Shown piece after piece: positions 1 to 9,400 of a stretch of DNA of 58,291 bases. Each line of letters starts with the position of its first letter. Positions within the stretch are counted from its first letter, which is position 1. The notes below the pieces were generated by a model. That model saw only the letters and a program-made list of their open reading frames with translations, did no database searches and was not told the origin of the DNA. Source of the DNA: Candidatus Methylobacter titanis. GTDB lineage: Bacteria; Pseudomonadota; Gammaproteobacteria; Methylococcales; Methylomonadaceae. The position numbers and the translations under genes were made by a program. The DNA lies in NCBI GenBank assembly GCA_029946125.1, contig JAQSDX010000017.1:1-58291 (forward strand), read 5' to 3'.

Positions 1-212
1 AACGTTTCCACATTGTTTTAGAAACGATTTTACGCTCAGATGATGCCAAGGGTTTTCAATTATTGCCGCGCCGCTGGGTTGTTGAAAGAACTTTCGCTTG
101 GCTTTATCGCTATCGTCGATTAAGCAAAGATTACGAGGTGCTGACCGATTCCAGCACTGCCTTTATTCACATTGCAATGATAAATTTAATGTTAGGGCGA
201 CTTTGCGACTGA
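1..212 (+). mobile_element. 3' end of an IS5-family transposase gene
   Basis: The frame beginning at base 3 is open to a TGA at 210-212 and encodes about 69 residues. They include the segment [20 protein letters not shown], followed by DYEVL, which is typical of the C-terminal end of IS5-family (IS427/IS1031-like) DDE transposases. The glutamate of VVERTF is the usual third catalytic acid. The window starts inside the gene, so it may be intact to the left. Bases 213-378 downstream contain no gene and would include the right end of the element, but I could not define its terminal inverted repeat. Its position beside the AT-rich operon at 379-4083 fits a mobile region. Confidence 0.8.
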
Positions 213-378
213 CTTTTAAAACACGCACTAAGATATCATTAATAGTTTTAGTGATGCCTTAGATGAAACTGCTTGTCGGCTCACGACGACCCTTTCCGGT
301 AATTGGTCTATAGGGATATTGCTGATGATAGGATTCGCACCGCTCGCGATTGATGCGCCTCAATTTATTTGCCACATC

Positions 379-3300
379 CTAAGATCCTTTCGCAACCCCA
401 CCTAAATTATTATATTCTTCTTTAATACAAGCGTTAATTACTGGAAAGTCCATAAAATGCCCCGTTAAGAAACCTGATGCCATAGCTCGAAGCACCTGTA
501 TCATTGGCGATATTGCATTAAATCTCACAAATAACCTGCATAACAACATAGCTAGTTTTCGTTCGGCTACAACTTCGTCATTACATTGCATAGAAACATA
601 GCAGCAAGCGTTAAATACTCTTTCCGCATAACCGTTATTTCTAGGGTTACGAATTCTCAGACCTTCTAAAATATCCCCATCCACATAACTTTTTATTAGC
701 ACTGGAACAAGTAACTCAGTCAACATGGCAACCGCAGTTTCAGTATCAGAAAAGGCTTTAGGGTGAAGGTGCAGTATTTTTGCTAAAAAGTAATGAGCAT
801 GTTTGTCATCTGAAACACTCAGTAATCTCAGATCGTTATAACTTAAAGCATAAGGAATAATTTGCTCGGCGTATAAATACAAACCGTCTTTCTTTTGTTC
901 AAAAGCGACCGAGTTTCCAAGCTCAATAAAAAATTTAACAGTATTGGCCTGCTTATACCCCGAATCTTTAATGCAGTGCGTAAAAGTTTCATCAATACAC
1001 AGCCAAGGAATATTGTTGCTGATTGATAAGCAAGCGCTTGAATATACGGAAATATCGACAAATTCTTGAATAGAAAGCATCAATGGTGGCGTATCAACCA
1101 AGGAAGGCTTGATAACTTCTGCCTTATCAATAATTAAGTGGAATGTCTTTTGAATATCTTGAGTGGATTGTCTTCTATCATCGGCTGTTATTTTCCATAG
1201 ACCTCCACCAGGCATTGCACCTATTGATAAATAATCCTCACGACTTATCTCTGCCAGCCATTGCTCAATAGCCGTCTTGGTTTCTTGAGTAATAAGAAAA
1301 TTAATCGAAGTATGGCTAATGCCATAAGCCAAACCAGTAATGGCAAGGTAAGTTATCGCGTAAACATCAAGTATGATTTCAGTAGCCTCTTCTTCGCCAA
1401 AATTGGGCAAAAAGCATGGAACTGACTTTTTTGTTGATAATTGTTTTAAAGCGGCTTTAACGGGATTATGGCGATTTAAAATGTGGCCTTTACAAACGAA
1501 GGGGATTTCGGAATTATCGAAAATGTCGTCATGTTTGTTTCTAGGCAATTTACGCTCAAGAAGTGGAATCAATTCATTAAGATTATCTGGCGCTTTTAAT
1601 GCAAAGAAACAATCACTGCCATCATTTTGTGTATGTCGTAAATCTAAAGAAAGTTGAAAGGCGGCAATATAAGGAGGCAATCGCTCAAGCAGTGTTAAAT
1701 CGTACATTCCATGTTGTTTAGTCTCTCCTACTTCCATTTGATAAAGTGCATTACCTAGCTCAGAATTAACGTCTAGTAAACAAGGATGATTGACACTCGC
1801 TTGCTCAACTAACAATTTAGTTAATTCTTCATTGTCTCTTTTGAATCTTATACCAACAATACAATCACCAATTCTCTCAGGTGTGTGTATTACGTTAACA
1901 TTGCTAAAAATAAGATTAAAATCGAAGTTTGTTATTTCTATCGCGCAGGCACTAGGATTTTTAATAAACCAAGAAAGAATTATTCTCTCAGCTCGAGCAA
2001 AGTCCCCTGTTTTGGCGATTTCAATTAATAAACGTACTGCCATATCTGATTTTATGGCTAAAACAGAATCTGGAATATCTTTTAAAATCAATGCTAAATT
2101 GCTGTCTGTGATTTCCAGTTTTCGATGTAAATATAATAGAAAGTGCCAAGCATCTAATAAGTTGGAATCAAGTTTTAAAGCTTCCTCAATAGCATTGATG
2201 GCACTGGGATAATCATTCTGTTGCTCAAATTGACGCGCTTGAACTCGCCAAACAAAACTATTCCATTCAATTTGATTGATATTTGACAGTACAGTAGCAA
2301 GTGTCGCCATTTGCTGGCTAACGAGCAATGCATTTAAGTAAGATTCGACGATGGGTGAAGCCCATAAATCAGATACGGGTAGTATGGGATTGATTAAATC
2401 ACAAGCAATGACAGAAAGTTTTGGGTGTGATACTAATCGTTCAGTTATTTCGAGTAGAGGGACGGGATGAAGACAAGTTAGCTTTTCTTTATATTGTTCA
2501 ATAATCTTTTCAGCTTGAAGAACGATCTCTTCAACTTTTTCATTATTATCAGGATACTTTTTATTGGGTAGGGTAAGAAGAAGCAATTTAAGACGATTAA
2601 AGTCCGTAACTATATCTTCTTCCCCTATGATTTTTCCGCCAGAATCAACCCATTTGCCCAAGCTTTTAGAATCAGAGAAAAGGCTGGTAATTACAAAATC
2701 ATCATTGGAAATTTCTTTTTTAGCGAATATGTCATTTAATAATTGGGTGCGGTAGTTTTTATCACTGTGAGCTTTGTTACATTTAGAATCAAGATCATCT
2801 GCGTCTGATATATCTTGCGTATTAACTCGACGAAGAATAGCCGCTATTTCAGGCTGGAATTTTTCAATTTCATCAACATATTTCCAACAAATAACATCAA
2901 GTTCTTTGTGTTCGCCTCTTAAGTTATACCAATACGGTGCAGCAATATTAAATAGTCTTGAATCCACCCCTTTTGATTCATTTATCAAAAGAATAACTTC
3001 GTCAACTAACTTTATGATTTCTGCTTTTAAGGTTGAGCTGATAATCCAGAAGTGTTTGTTTCTAAGTTTTATATCAAGATGACAAGCGGTGGCGAACAGC
3101 AATAAAACTTTGCTGTTGAAAGATGGGAATATATCATTCAGGCGGTTAGCAATGGTTAATGACAGTTCAAATTGTTGAGCTCTAAGTGCTCCGCGTATAA
3201 GGCCATTAAGCTGGTTTTCAACAAGTTCAATCCGGTTTTCTTCATAGGCTTGCTCCAATTCCTCAGCCGTTGCAACAAATTCGTAAAATGCTTCTTGGGA

Positions 3301-3744
3301 GTAGGAAGAATTGGGCGTGTCAGCATGAAAATAACGCTCTCTAGCATCGTCAATGCGGTTACTTTTTGCATCCAACCGGATTAGCGTGGCTAAGCACAAA
3401 TCACGGAGGACACTATCAATTGAATTTTTGAGTGTTGAAAGTAATAAGTTGCAAGCTTTAGATTTTGCTTCATTTTCGATTAAATCCAAATGTACGGACA
3501 GAATACCCAGGACAACTTCACCATCTGAATCAAGAGGGCTGGATTTAATTGCTTCAAATTGCGCTTTTGCAATATCAGTCTTTCTATTACGAACGTTACA
3601 AAGTATGAGTTCAATTGGTTTGCGAAGAGCTTCAGGAGCGAGGTTTTGGCAGACATTTATAATTTTATCCCCGTAAACGTTATCACCTGAACCATTGTGT
3701 TCTTGACGAACGGTATAGTCACCACTTCCGATGATTGAACCCAT
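379..3744 (-). CDS. Large TPR/PIN-like protein, candidate effector of a two-gene anti-phage system (GapS6b-like)
   Basis: 1121 residues, no signal peptide, so cytoplasmic. The N-terminus carries two glycine-rich motifs, GSGDY (about 6-10) and GSGDNVYGDKII (about 18-29). Most of the protein is alpha-helical, with a recognisable TPR hairpin at about 495-545. The region at about 785-935 resembles a PIN nuclease core: a first acidic strand (ILDVYAITYL, D793), then helices and a later IDE (about 917-919). The start lies 3 bases after the stop of the small gene at 3748-4083, so the two form an operon. From memory, GAPS6 (from gamma-mobile-trio elements) is a two-gene anti-phage system with TPR and PIN features. 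Membership is inferred from layout and motifs. The DNA looks clearly AT-richer than downstream genes and adjoins a transposase, which suggests transfer. An alternative is an uncharacterised TPR protein. Confidence 0.6.
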   Translation of the reverse strand: MGSIIGSGDYTVRQEHNGSGDNVYGDKIINVCQNLAPEALRKPIELILCNVRNRKTDIAKAQFEAIKSSPLDSDGEVVLGILSVHLDLIENEAKSKACNLLLSTLKNSIDSVLRDLCLATLIRLDAKSNRIDDARERYFHADTPNSSYSQEAFYEFVATAEELEQAYEENRIELVENQLNGLIRGALRAQQFELSLTIANRLNDIFPSFNSKVLLLFATACHLDIKLRNKHFWIISSTLKAEIIKLVDEVILLINESKGVDSRLFNIAAPYWYNLRGEHKELDVICWKYVDEIEKFQPEIAAILRRVNTQDISDADDLDSKCNKAHSDKNYRTQLLNDIFAKKEISNDDFVITSLFSDSKSLGKWVDSGGKIIGEEDIVTDFNRLKLLLLTLPNKKYPDNNEKVEEIVLQAEKIIEQYKEKLTCLHPVPLLEITERLVSHPKLSVIACDLINPILPVSDLWASPIVESYLNALLVSQQMATLATVLSNINQIEWNSFVWRVQARQFEQQNDYPSAINAIEEALKLDSNLLDAWHFLLYLHRKLEITDSNLALILKDIPDSVLAIKSDMAVRLLIEIAKTGDFARAERIILSWFIKNPSACAIEITNFDFNLIFSNVNVIHTPERIGDCIVGIRFKRDNEELTKLLVEQASVNHPCLLDVNSELGNALYQMEVGETKQHGMYDLTLLERLPPYIAAFQLSLDLRHTQNDGSDCFFALKAPDNLNELIPLLERKLPRNKHDDIFDNSEIPFVCKGHILNRHNPVKAALKQLSTKKSVPCFLPNFGEEEATEIILDVYAITYLAITGLAYGISHTSINFLITQETKTAIEQWLAEISREDYLSIGAMPGGGLWKITADDRRQSTQDIQKTFHLIIDKAEVIKPSLVDTPPLMLSIQEFVDISVYSSACLSISNNIPWLCIDETFTHCIKDSGYKQANTVKFFIELGNSVAFEQKKDGLYLYAEQIIPYALSYNDLRLLSVSDDKHAHYFLAKILHLHPKAFSDTETAVAMLTELLVPVLIKSYVDGDILEGLRIRNPRNNGYAERVFNACCYVSMQCNDEVVAERKLAMLLCRLFVRFNAISPMIQVLRAMASGFLTGHFMDFPVINACIKEEYNNLGGVAKGS

Positions 3745-3747
3745 ATT

Positions 3748-4083
3748 TTATTTTCCGTTATGGATTATTTTGTCCCTGCCTATGTTATCGCCGCTACCTG
3801 AGTGATGTTGAATAATCGTGTTGCCTTCTGAGGCAGGTTTTATATTTCCAAGAAGTTGTTTTAATTCGGGTGAAGCTGCAATTTTTCTTTCAATTGCTGT
3901 TTCGCTCATTTCAGTGGTCAACTCAAGCTTTTTCATTTCATCAGCAAGAACCAATAATTCAGAATCACTAATTATCCAGCCTCTTAGTCGTTGTTTTAGC
4001 TCATTAATGCTCAGCACTACACCGCATTTCATTACGTCATAGGCAATGCCAGATAAAATCGCGCTTGTTAAAAACTCTTCCAT
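3748..4083 (-). CDS. Small partner protein with C-terminal GSGDN motif (GapS6a-like)
   Basis: 111 residues, predicted helical and cytoplasmic. The last 20 residues contain HSGSGDNIGRDKIIHN, closely matching the N-terminal GSGDNVYGDKII of the protein encoded directly downstream. The shared motif spans the junction of the operon, as if one tag occurs at the C-terminus of the first protein and the N-terminus of the second. The genes are 3 bases apart and almost certainly co-transcribed and coupled. I cannot assign a biochemical activity. The two-gene layout suggests a regulator or sensor for the large TPR/PIN-like protein, an inference that depends on the GAPS6 comparison. Confidence 0.6.
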   Translation of the reverse strand: MEEFLTSAILSGIAYDVMKCGVVLSINELKQRLRGWIISDSELLVLADEMKKLELTTEMSETAIERKIAASPELKQLLGNIKPASEGNTIIQHHSGSGDNIGRDKIIHNGK

Positions 4084-4411
4084 ACAACGTCTCTTTTAAA
4101 AAATTTAATTAATGTAGTTTATGTAAAAGTGTAAACGCACACAAAAACCAAGAGTCTGTCTTCCGATTATCTGAAATAAAAATTATTGATACCATGCTTT
4201 GTAGATACTGTGGTCAATTTTTCGTATTTTTATTCTTGGACGAACTCCCAGCTAATTGTTTCCAGGAGTTAACCCAAAAATATAACCTAAGGTGCGCCTT
4301 ATGAGGGTAAAAGGTGCAGCTTATGGGGGTAAAAGGTGCAGCTTATGAGTACAAAGGTGCAGCTTATGACCAACCCCACACACTAACTATTGATGATTTA
4401 AGAAACACCCA
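4084..4411. other. Intergenic region, AT-rich leader plus tandem repeats
   Basis: No convincing gene lies here. The part next to 4083 should hold the promoter of the two-gene minus-strand operon; it is very AT-rich but no clear -35/-10 pair stands out. The part from 4289 to 4371 is a short tandem repeat listed separately. The boundary to nrdJb at 4412 is where the base composition changes from AT-rich to the GC-richer host style. Confidence 0.5.
4289..4371. repeat. Four tandem copies of a 22-bp unit
   Basis: The core AAGGTGCRSCTTATG recurs with GGTGC starting at 4291, 4313, 4335 and 4356, giving periods of 22, 22 and 21 bases. Copies two to four share AAAGGTGCAGCTTATG; the first differs at two positions. 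There is no spacer between copies, so it is a direct tandem array and not a CRISPR. It lies downstream of nrdJb and upstream of the two-gene operon, both on the minus strand. Confidence 0.85.
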
Positions 4412-5089
4412 TCACCCACACTTACTCTCCCCACAATTCAAACAAGTCATACACCCATCCATCAATACCATCGCCTTGGTGCTGCATTTGCTGCAGAGTA
4501 CGGCTTTTTCGGGAAACGACTGGTCTGCCGACTCGCCGTGCTGGGCTTCAAATTCTTTACGCTTTTCGTCAAGAAACTTTTTTTGGTGATCGGTCATCGC
4601 TTCCGGCTTGATCATGCCGATGTGTTTCATGTGCGATTCGATAGCGTAGCCGATTTCGGCGACCAGCGACGGCATGAACACGCCGCCTTTTTTGAAGTAG
4701 CCGCCGTGCGGGTCGAATACTGCTTTCATCTCTTCGACCAGGAAGCAGGAGTCGCCGCCTTTGCGGAACACCGCCGAGATTAGCCGGGTCAGCGCCAACA
4801 CCCACTGGAAATGTTCCATGTTTTTGGAATTGATGAAAATTTCGTAAGGCCGGCGCTCTTCATGGGGGGTGCCGGGGTTGAGGATCATGTCGTTGATGGT
4901 GATGTATAAGGCATGTTCCGATTGCGGAGTCTTGATTTTGTAGGTGGAGCCGAGCAGCACTTCCGGGCGCGTAAGGTTTTCGTTCATGCTTTCCAGCGAT
5001 GGCTGTTCTGGCACTGGCTTAACCGCTTCGACATCGTCTTTGGTCAGGACTTTGTAGCTGATGATTTTTTTGGCGATTTTATGGGGCAT
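4412..5089 (-). CDS. nrdJb: NrdJb: TSCPD-domain/zinc-ribbon subunit of split class II ribonucleotide reductase
   Basis: 225 residues from the ATG at 5089 (a TTG six codons upstream is possible). The centre, around FRKGGDSCFLVEEMKAVFD, matches the TSCPD domain found at the C-terminal end of adenosylcobalamin-dependent ribonucleotide reductases. The last 30 residues hold cysteine pairs (CSKCSTK and CMTCLNCG) typical of the terminal zinc ribbon, which helps re-reduce the active-site disulfide. In pseudomonads NrdJ is likewise split into NrdJa and NrdJb. Here the NrdJa gene lies upstream on the same strand at 6438-9719, but a desaturase gene sits between them. The protein is expected to work with NrdJa in deoxynucleotide synthesis. 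Confidence 0.85.
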   Translation of the reverse strand: MPHKIAKKIISYKVLTKDDVEAVKPVPEQPSLESMNENLTRPEVLLGSTYKIKTPQSEHALYITINDMILNPGTPHEERRPYEIFINSKNMEHFQWVLALTRLISAVFRKGGDSCFLVEEMKAVFDPHGGYFKKGGVFMPSLVAEIGYAIESHMKHIGMIKPEAMTDHQKKFLDEKRKEFEAQHGESADQSFPEKAVLCSKCSTKAMVLMDGCMTCLNCGESKCG

Positions 5090-5186
5090 GTCTGTGGTCT
5101 CGAGCAATGGGGTAGTGGCCTTTTTTCAAGGCATTAATCAGGTTAATGGATGATAGGAACTCTGCCGCTCATCTCTGTTGAGGGTC

Positions 5187-6296
5187 TTAACTCAAGTGAG
5201 TTTTTATCGGTGGTCTCGATAATTCCAAATCATTAATCACCGGCTTGGGGTTGTAAAAAACACTGATCACTTTTAGCCACGAAGATAGCATGCCGAGCGT
5301 GGTATGGGAGTAGCCATTAAAGTCGCAAAACTCTTTAACCAGTTTGCTTAACTCCGGCAGCTTGGTGTAACACACGCCGACAAATAGATGATGTTCGATT
5401 TGATAGTCCAGGCCCGACATCAGGAAGTTGCCGTACCCGTTGGTGTGGATATTGATGGTGGTGGCGGTTTGTTTTAAAAAGAAGTCGGCCGAACTTTGAT
5501 CGTTAGTGGCGAAAACCGCTTCGGGAACCAAATGAGAGGCACCCAGAGTAAAGAACAAGGCATAGGACAACAGCATGTTTCTCAGCAGGTAAAACAGCAG
5601 TACATCAGAAATTTCAAACCAGAGACTGGGCAGGGCTATCCATAGAAAAACATGAAGAATGTGGCAGCCTAAATCAACATAATATCTTATGTTGGTTTTA
5701 TCTTTGCGCATCTTGCCCAACAGGTAGACGAGTCCCTGACGTTGTATGTCGAACGCCAGAAAGCCAATCGCAACCGGAAAAATAATGCCTTGCAGATATT
5801 GATAATAAAAGCCGTGTAAGCCCGGCGTATTGTCTTTTTCGCTCTTGATGACCGAGAAGAACGGTGCAAAATCAAAATCGAAATCGTGACCGACGATGTT
5901 AGGGTTTTTATGGTGGACAATATTATGTTTATATTGCCAATAATTAATTGAAAAACCTAATATCACAACGTTGCCGAAATAAGATAACAAGTCATCCAGT
6001 TTCTTGCTGTTGGTGCTGGCATAGTGCGCCGAATTATGAGTATGCGTGCCTATCCCTAGCAATCCGACAAGCAATAAAGCCGTGGCTAACAGGGTCAGCA
6101 ATAAATGGGTGGATAGTATAAATAGGGTTATCCCTGCGGCGGTAAAAATACAATGCACGCACAGGTGTAATAAAACCATTTTGGTGTCTTTTTTATAAAG
6201 TCCGCGTGCTTTTATTTCTTTTTTTAATGCGGATATGCTGTTTAGGTAGTGCTTGTCCGGTGAAATTACACTAGTACTTTGTGTTGTTGTTTCCAT
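5187..6296 (-). CDS. Membrane fatty acid desaturase
   Basis: 369 residues with the three histidine boxes of membrane di-iron desaturases in order: HNSAH (about 107-111), HNIVHH (about 128-133) and QIEHH near the C-terminus. Hydrophobic segments before the first box and between the second and third boxes are the expected membrane spans. The QxxHH form of the third box occurs in acyl-lipid and front-end type desaturases. The likely reaction is oxygen-dependent insertion of a double bond into a membrane fatty acid; the position is not predictable from sequence. The gene lies between nrdJa and nrdJb on the same strand, an unexpected insertion into that pair. Confidence 0.85.
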   Translation of the reverse strand: METTTQSTSVISPDKHYLNSISALKKEIKARGLYKKDTKMVLLHLCVHCIFTAAGITLFILSTHLLLTLLATALLLVGLLGIGTHTHNSAHYASTNSKKLDDLLSYFGNVVILGFSINYWQYKHNIVHHKNPNIVGHDFDFDFAPFFSVIKSEKDNTPGLHGFYYQYLQGIIFPVAIGFLAFDIQRQGLVYLLGKMRKDKTNIRYYVDLGCHILHVFLWIALPSLWFEISDVLLFYLLRNMLLSYALFFTLGASHLVPEAVFATNDQSSADFFLKQTATTINIHTNGYGNFLMSGLDYQIEHHLFVGVCYTKLPELSKLVKEFCDFNGYSHTTLGMLSSWLKVISVFYNPKPVINDLELSRPPIKTHLS

Positions 6297-6437
6297 CTAA
6301 ATTCGGTGGTTTATCAGTGATTAAAGTTGGAGCTGGAGGGTTGTCTGGCTCGATGGGTTGGGGATAGTGGTGTGCACCCTAACACAATGCTTGTTGATGC
6401 GTCGATGTTAGGATGACTTGCTTCAATTCAATCTAGT

Positions 6438-9400
6438 TTAGAACTTTCCATAGTAGCCTTCTTTCAAGGCATCAAACAGGTTAGCGGCACTGTGGATTTC
6501 GCCGTCGTATTCTACGTCTTCGTTGCCTTTAAATTCCATGACGTGACCGTCTTCAAGGGTGAATTGGTAGGTGGTGTTTTCCAGGTCCGATTCTTTAACT
6601 AACACACCCTGGAATACTTCAGGATTAAAGCGGAAGGTGGTGCAGCCTTTTAAGCCTTTGTCATAGGCATATTCATAAATAGACTTGAAATCTTCGTAGG
6701 GATAATCGGTAGGCACGTTAGCGGTTTTTGAAATCGACGAATCGATCCATTTTTGCGCCGCCGCTTGAACATCGACGTGCTGTGTCGGGTTGACGTCATC
6801 CGCCGAGATAAAGTAATCCGGCAGTTGCTTGTCGGGGTCTTCGCTGTAAGGCATCGCCTCGCTATTGATCATTTCCCGGTAAGCCAATAGTTCAAAAGAA
6901 AATACGTCGATTTTTTCTTTGGACTTTTTACCGGCGCGGATCACGTTGCGCGAATAATGATGCGCAAAGCTCGGCTCTATACCGTTGCTGGCGTTGTTGG
7001 CCAGCGACAGGGAAATAGTGCCGGTCGGTGCAATAGAGCTGTGATGGCTAAAGCGGGCGCCGGTTTCAATCAGTTCGGCTAACAATTCAGGCTCTTCATT
7101 GCCCAGTTGCTGCATATAGCGGCTGTACTTGGCATGCAACAGTTTTCCTGGTACCCGGTCGCCGATTTTATGACCATCGGCAACCATTTCCGGGCGTTTA
7201 TGCAGCATTTCGCCGGTGACGCTAAACATTTGCTCCATAATCGGCGCAGGACCTTTTTCTTTGGCCAGCGCCAGTCCCGCTTTCCAGCCTTCCACCGCCA
7301 GTACCTTGGTCACTTCTTCGGTGAATTCCAGCGACCCGGCATCGCCGTATTTCATGCCCATCATGGTGACGGTTGAACCCAGTCCCAGATAGCCCATGCC
7401 GTGGCGGCGCTTGCTGGTAATTTCTTCACGCTGTTGAGCTAAGGGCAGGCCGTTGATTTCAACCACGTTGTCCAGCATACGGGTGAAGATCTTGATGGTT
7501 TTACGGTAGTTGTCCCAGTCAAAATGCGCATCGGTGGTGAACGGTTTTTTAACGAAGCGGGTCAGGTTGATCGAGCCTAGAAGGCACGAACCGTAAGGCG
7601 GAAGGGGCTGTTCACCACAATTATGTGCATGTAAGCCATTCGCGTCGAAAGTATTAATACCGGGAACTTGTATATCGAAGACATCTTCGCAGCCATCAGG
7701 CGTAATCGATTCAACCGTAGCGACAAAGCGTTCCCGATTTAATGAGCGACGGTAGTTTTTTAATGCGGCTTCAAGCTGTGCGGCTTTGGTACTATCGCTA
7801 AAGTTGATTAATTTTTGATAAACGGCAAGATTATTTCCGCTGATAACCAATTCATGCTGAGGTGAGATTTTATAATCAGCGACGCCACCCTTACCGTCAG
7901 GTAGCTTTGTTATACCTGCCGGGCGACGGTTGCGATAGAGAGTAGAGCTGATGCCCAGCCGAAGTAACATACGCTGCACAGCTTCCAGGCGGGGGAGGTC
8001 CGATTGGGCCAGACGAACACTGACACCTTTGCTTTGGCTGCCTTGAACGGAACCGTCGGCATCGAAAAATCCCTGTAAAAATCCCCGGTAAAAATCGCTG
8101 GATGCTGTTTCTATTTTTGGGCTTATACATTTGTTTCCAGGAGCCATGTCAAGTTCTTCCGCCAACGTTTTTAGCTCGGCAAAACTGAGTCGGTATTCGT
8201 TTCTTCCTGCTATTTCAGACCAGCCTTTAAAGTCGCTGCGGGTATTAAATTCTGCGGTTGCAATCATGACTCTATCCATAATGGCGTCAACACCGGCATT
8301 CAAGGTATTGATGTCGCTATTCATGACTTGCGTGGTTTTCCAGACAGATAGAACGGCTTTATCTTGTTTTAAGGTGCCGTCACCGATTAATAAGCCGATT
8401 AGATAGCCTTGATTCTCGCTGTACTTTCCCTGCCAGTGATTATGTTGACGATGATCATTGAGCAGTACCTGATCGCCTGCATGGAGTTGACCGGCTGCAC
8501 ACCATTCTGTTTCAAGGTTATAACGATCCAGACGGGTTATTTTGCGCACCCGGTGATCGTCAGTCAGGCGCAGGCTAAAACCTTCTTTAGTTCTGAGTTT
8601 AAGCACTTCTTTGGTTGCGGTTTTGAAGAAACCTTCAGCAGCTGATTGATGTGCTTGACCATCGACTATTACATGGATTTGTTGACCTAAGATGGCGTTA
8701 ACCTGTTTTGGCCCTTGTTCTGTTTGAACCCAGGTATCGCCAGTTACGCATGGATTAGTCGCACGAATTTTCTCGCAAAACCAGTTGTTGTTCATCTCGT
8801 TGACCTTGTCGATCAGGATGAATCCGGGTTCGGCATAGTCGTAAGTGGAACTCATGATGATGTCCCACAGACGACGTGCGGGCATGGTTTTGCTTATTTT
8901 GCAGGCGACCATGCCGTCGTCGTTAAGGATATAGCCGTCTGTGTAGGGCAGGTCGCGCCAGATGATTTGTGTGCTGTCAGCCAAATCCAGATTATCCAGT
9001 TTGACTTCTTTTGCGGTGACCGGAAATGATAGCGACCAAGGCAAGTCGTTTTTTACCGCTTCGACAAACTCGGCGGTAATCAGCAGCGACAGGTTGAATT
9101 GGCGCAGTCGTCCGTCTTCGCGTTTGGCGCGGATAAATTCGACGACATCGGGATGGCCGACATCGAAAGTCGCCATTTGTGCGCCGCGTCTGCCGCCTGC
9201 GGACGACACGGTAAAACACATCTTGTCATAGATGTCCATGAACGATAACGGGCCGGAAGTATAAGCGCCTGCACCGGAAACATAAGCGTCTTTAGGTCTT
9301 AAGGTTGAAAATTCATACCCGATTCCGCAGCCCGCTTTTAATGTAAGCCCGGCTTCATGTACTTTGCCTAAAATATCATCCATGGAATCGGCGATGGTGC

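Noticed and set aside
1790-2212. 140-codon plus-strand frame inside the large TPR/PIN-like gene
   Set aside because: The opposite strand carries the long continuous frame and the composition here is that of an antisense shadow.
4289-4371. Possible CRISPR array
   Set aside because: The copies are contiguous with no variable spacers, and no cas genes are nearby.
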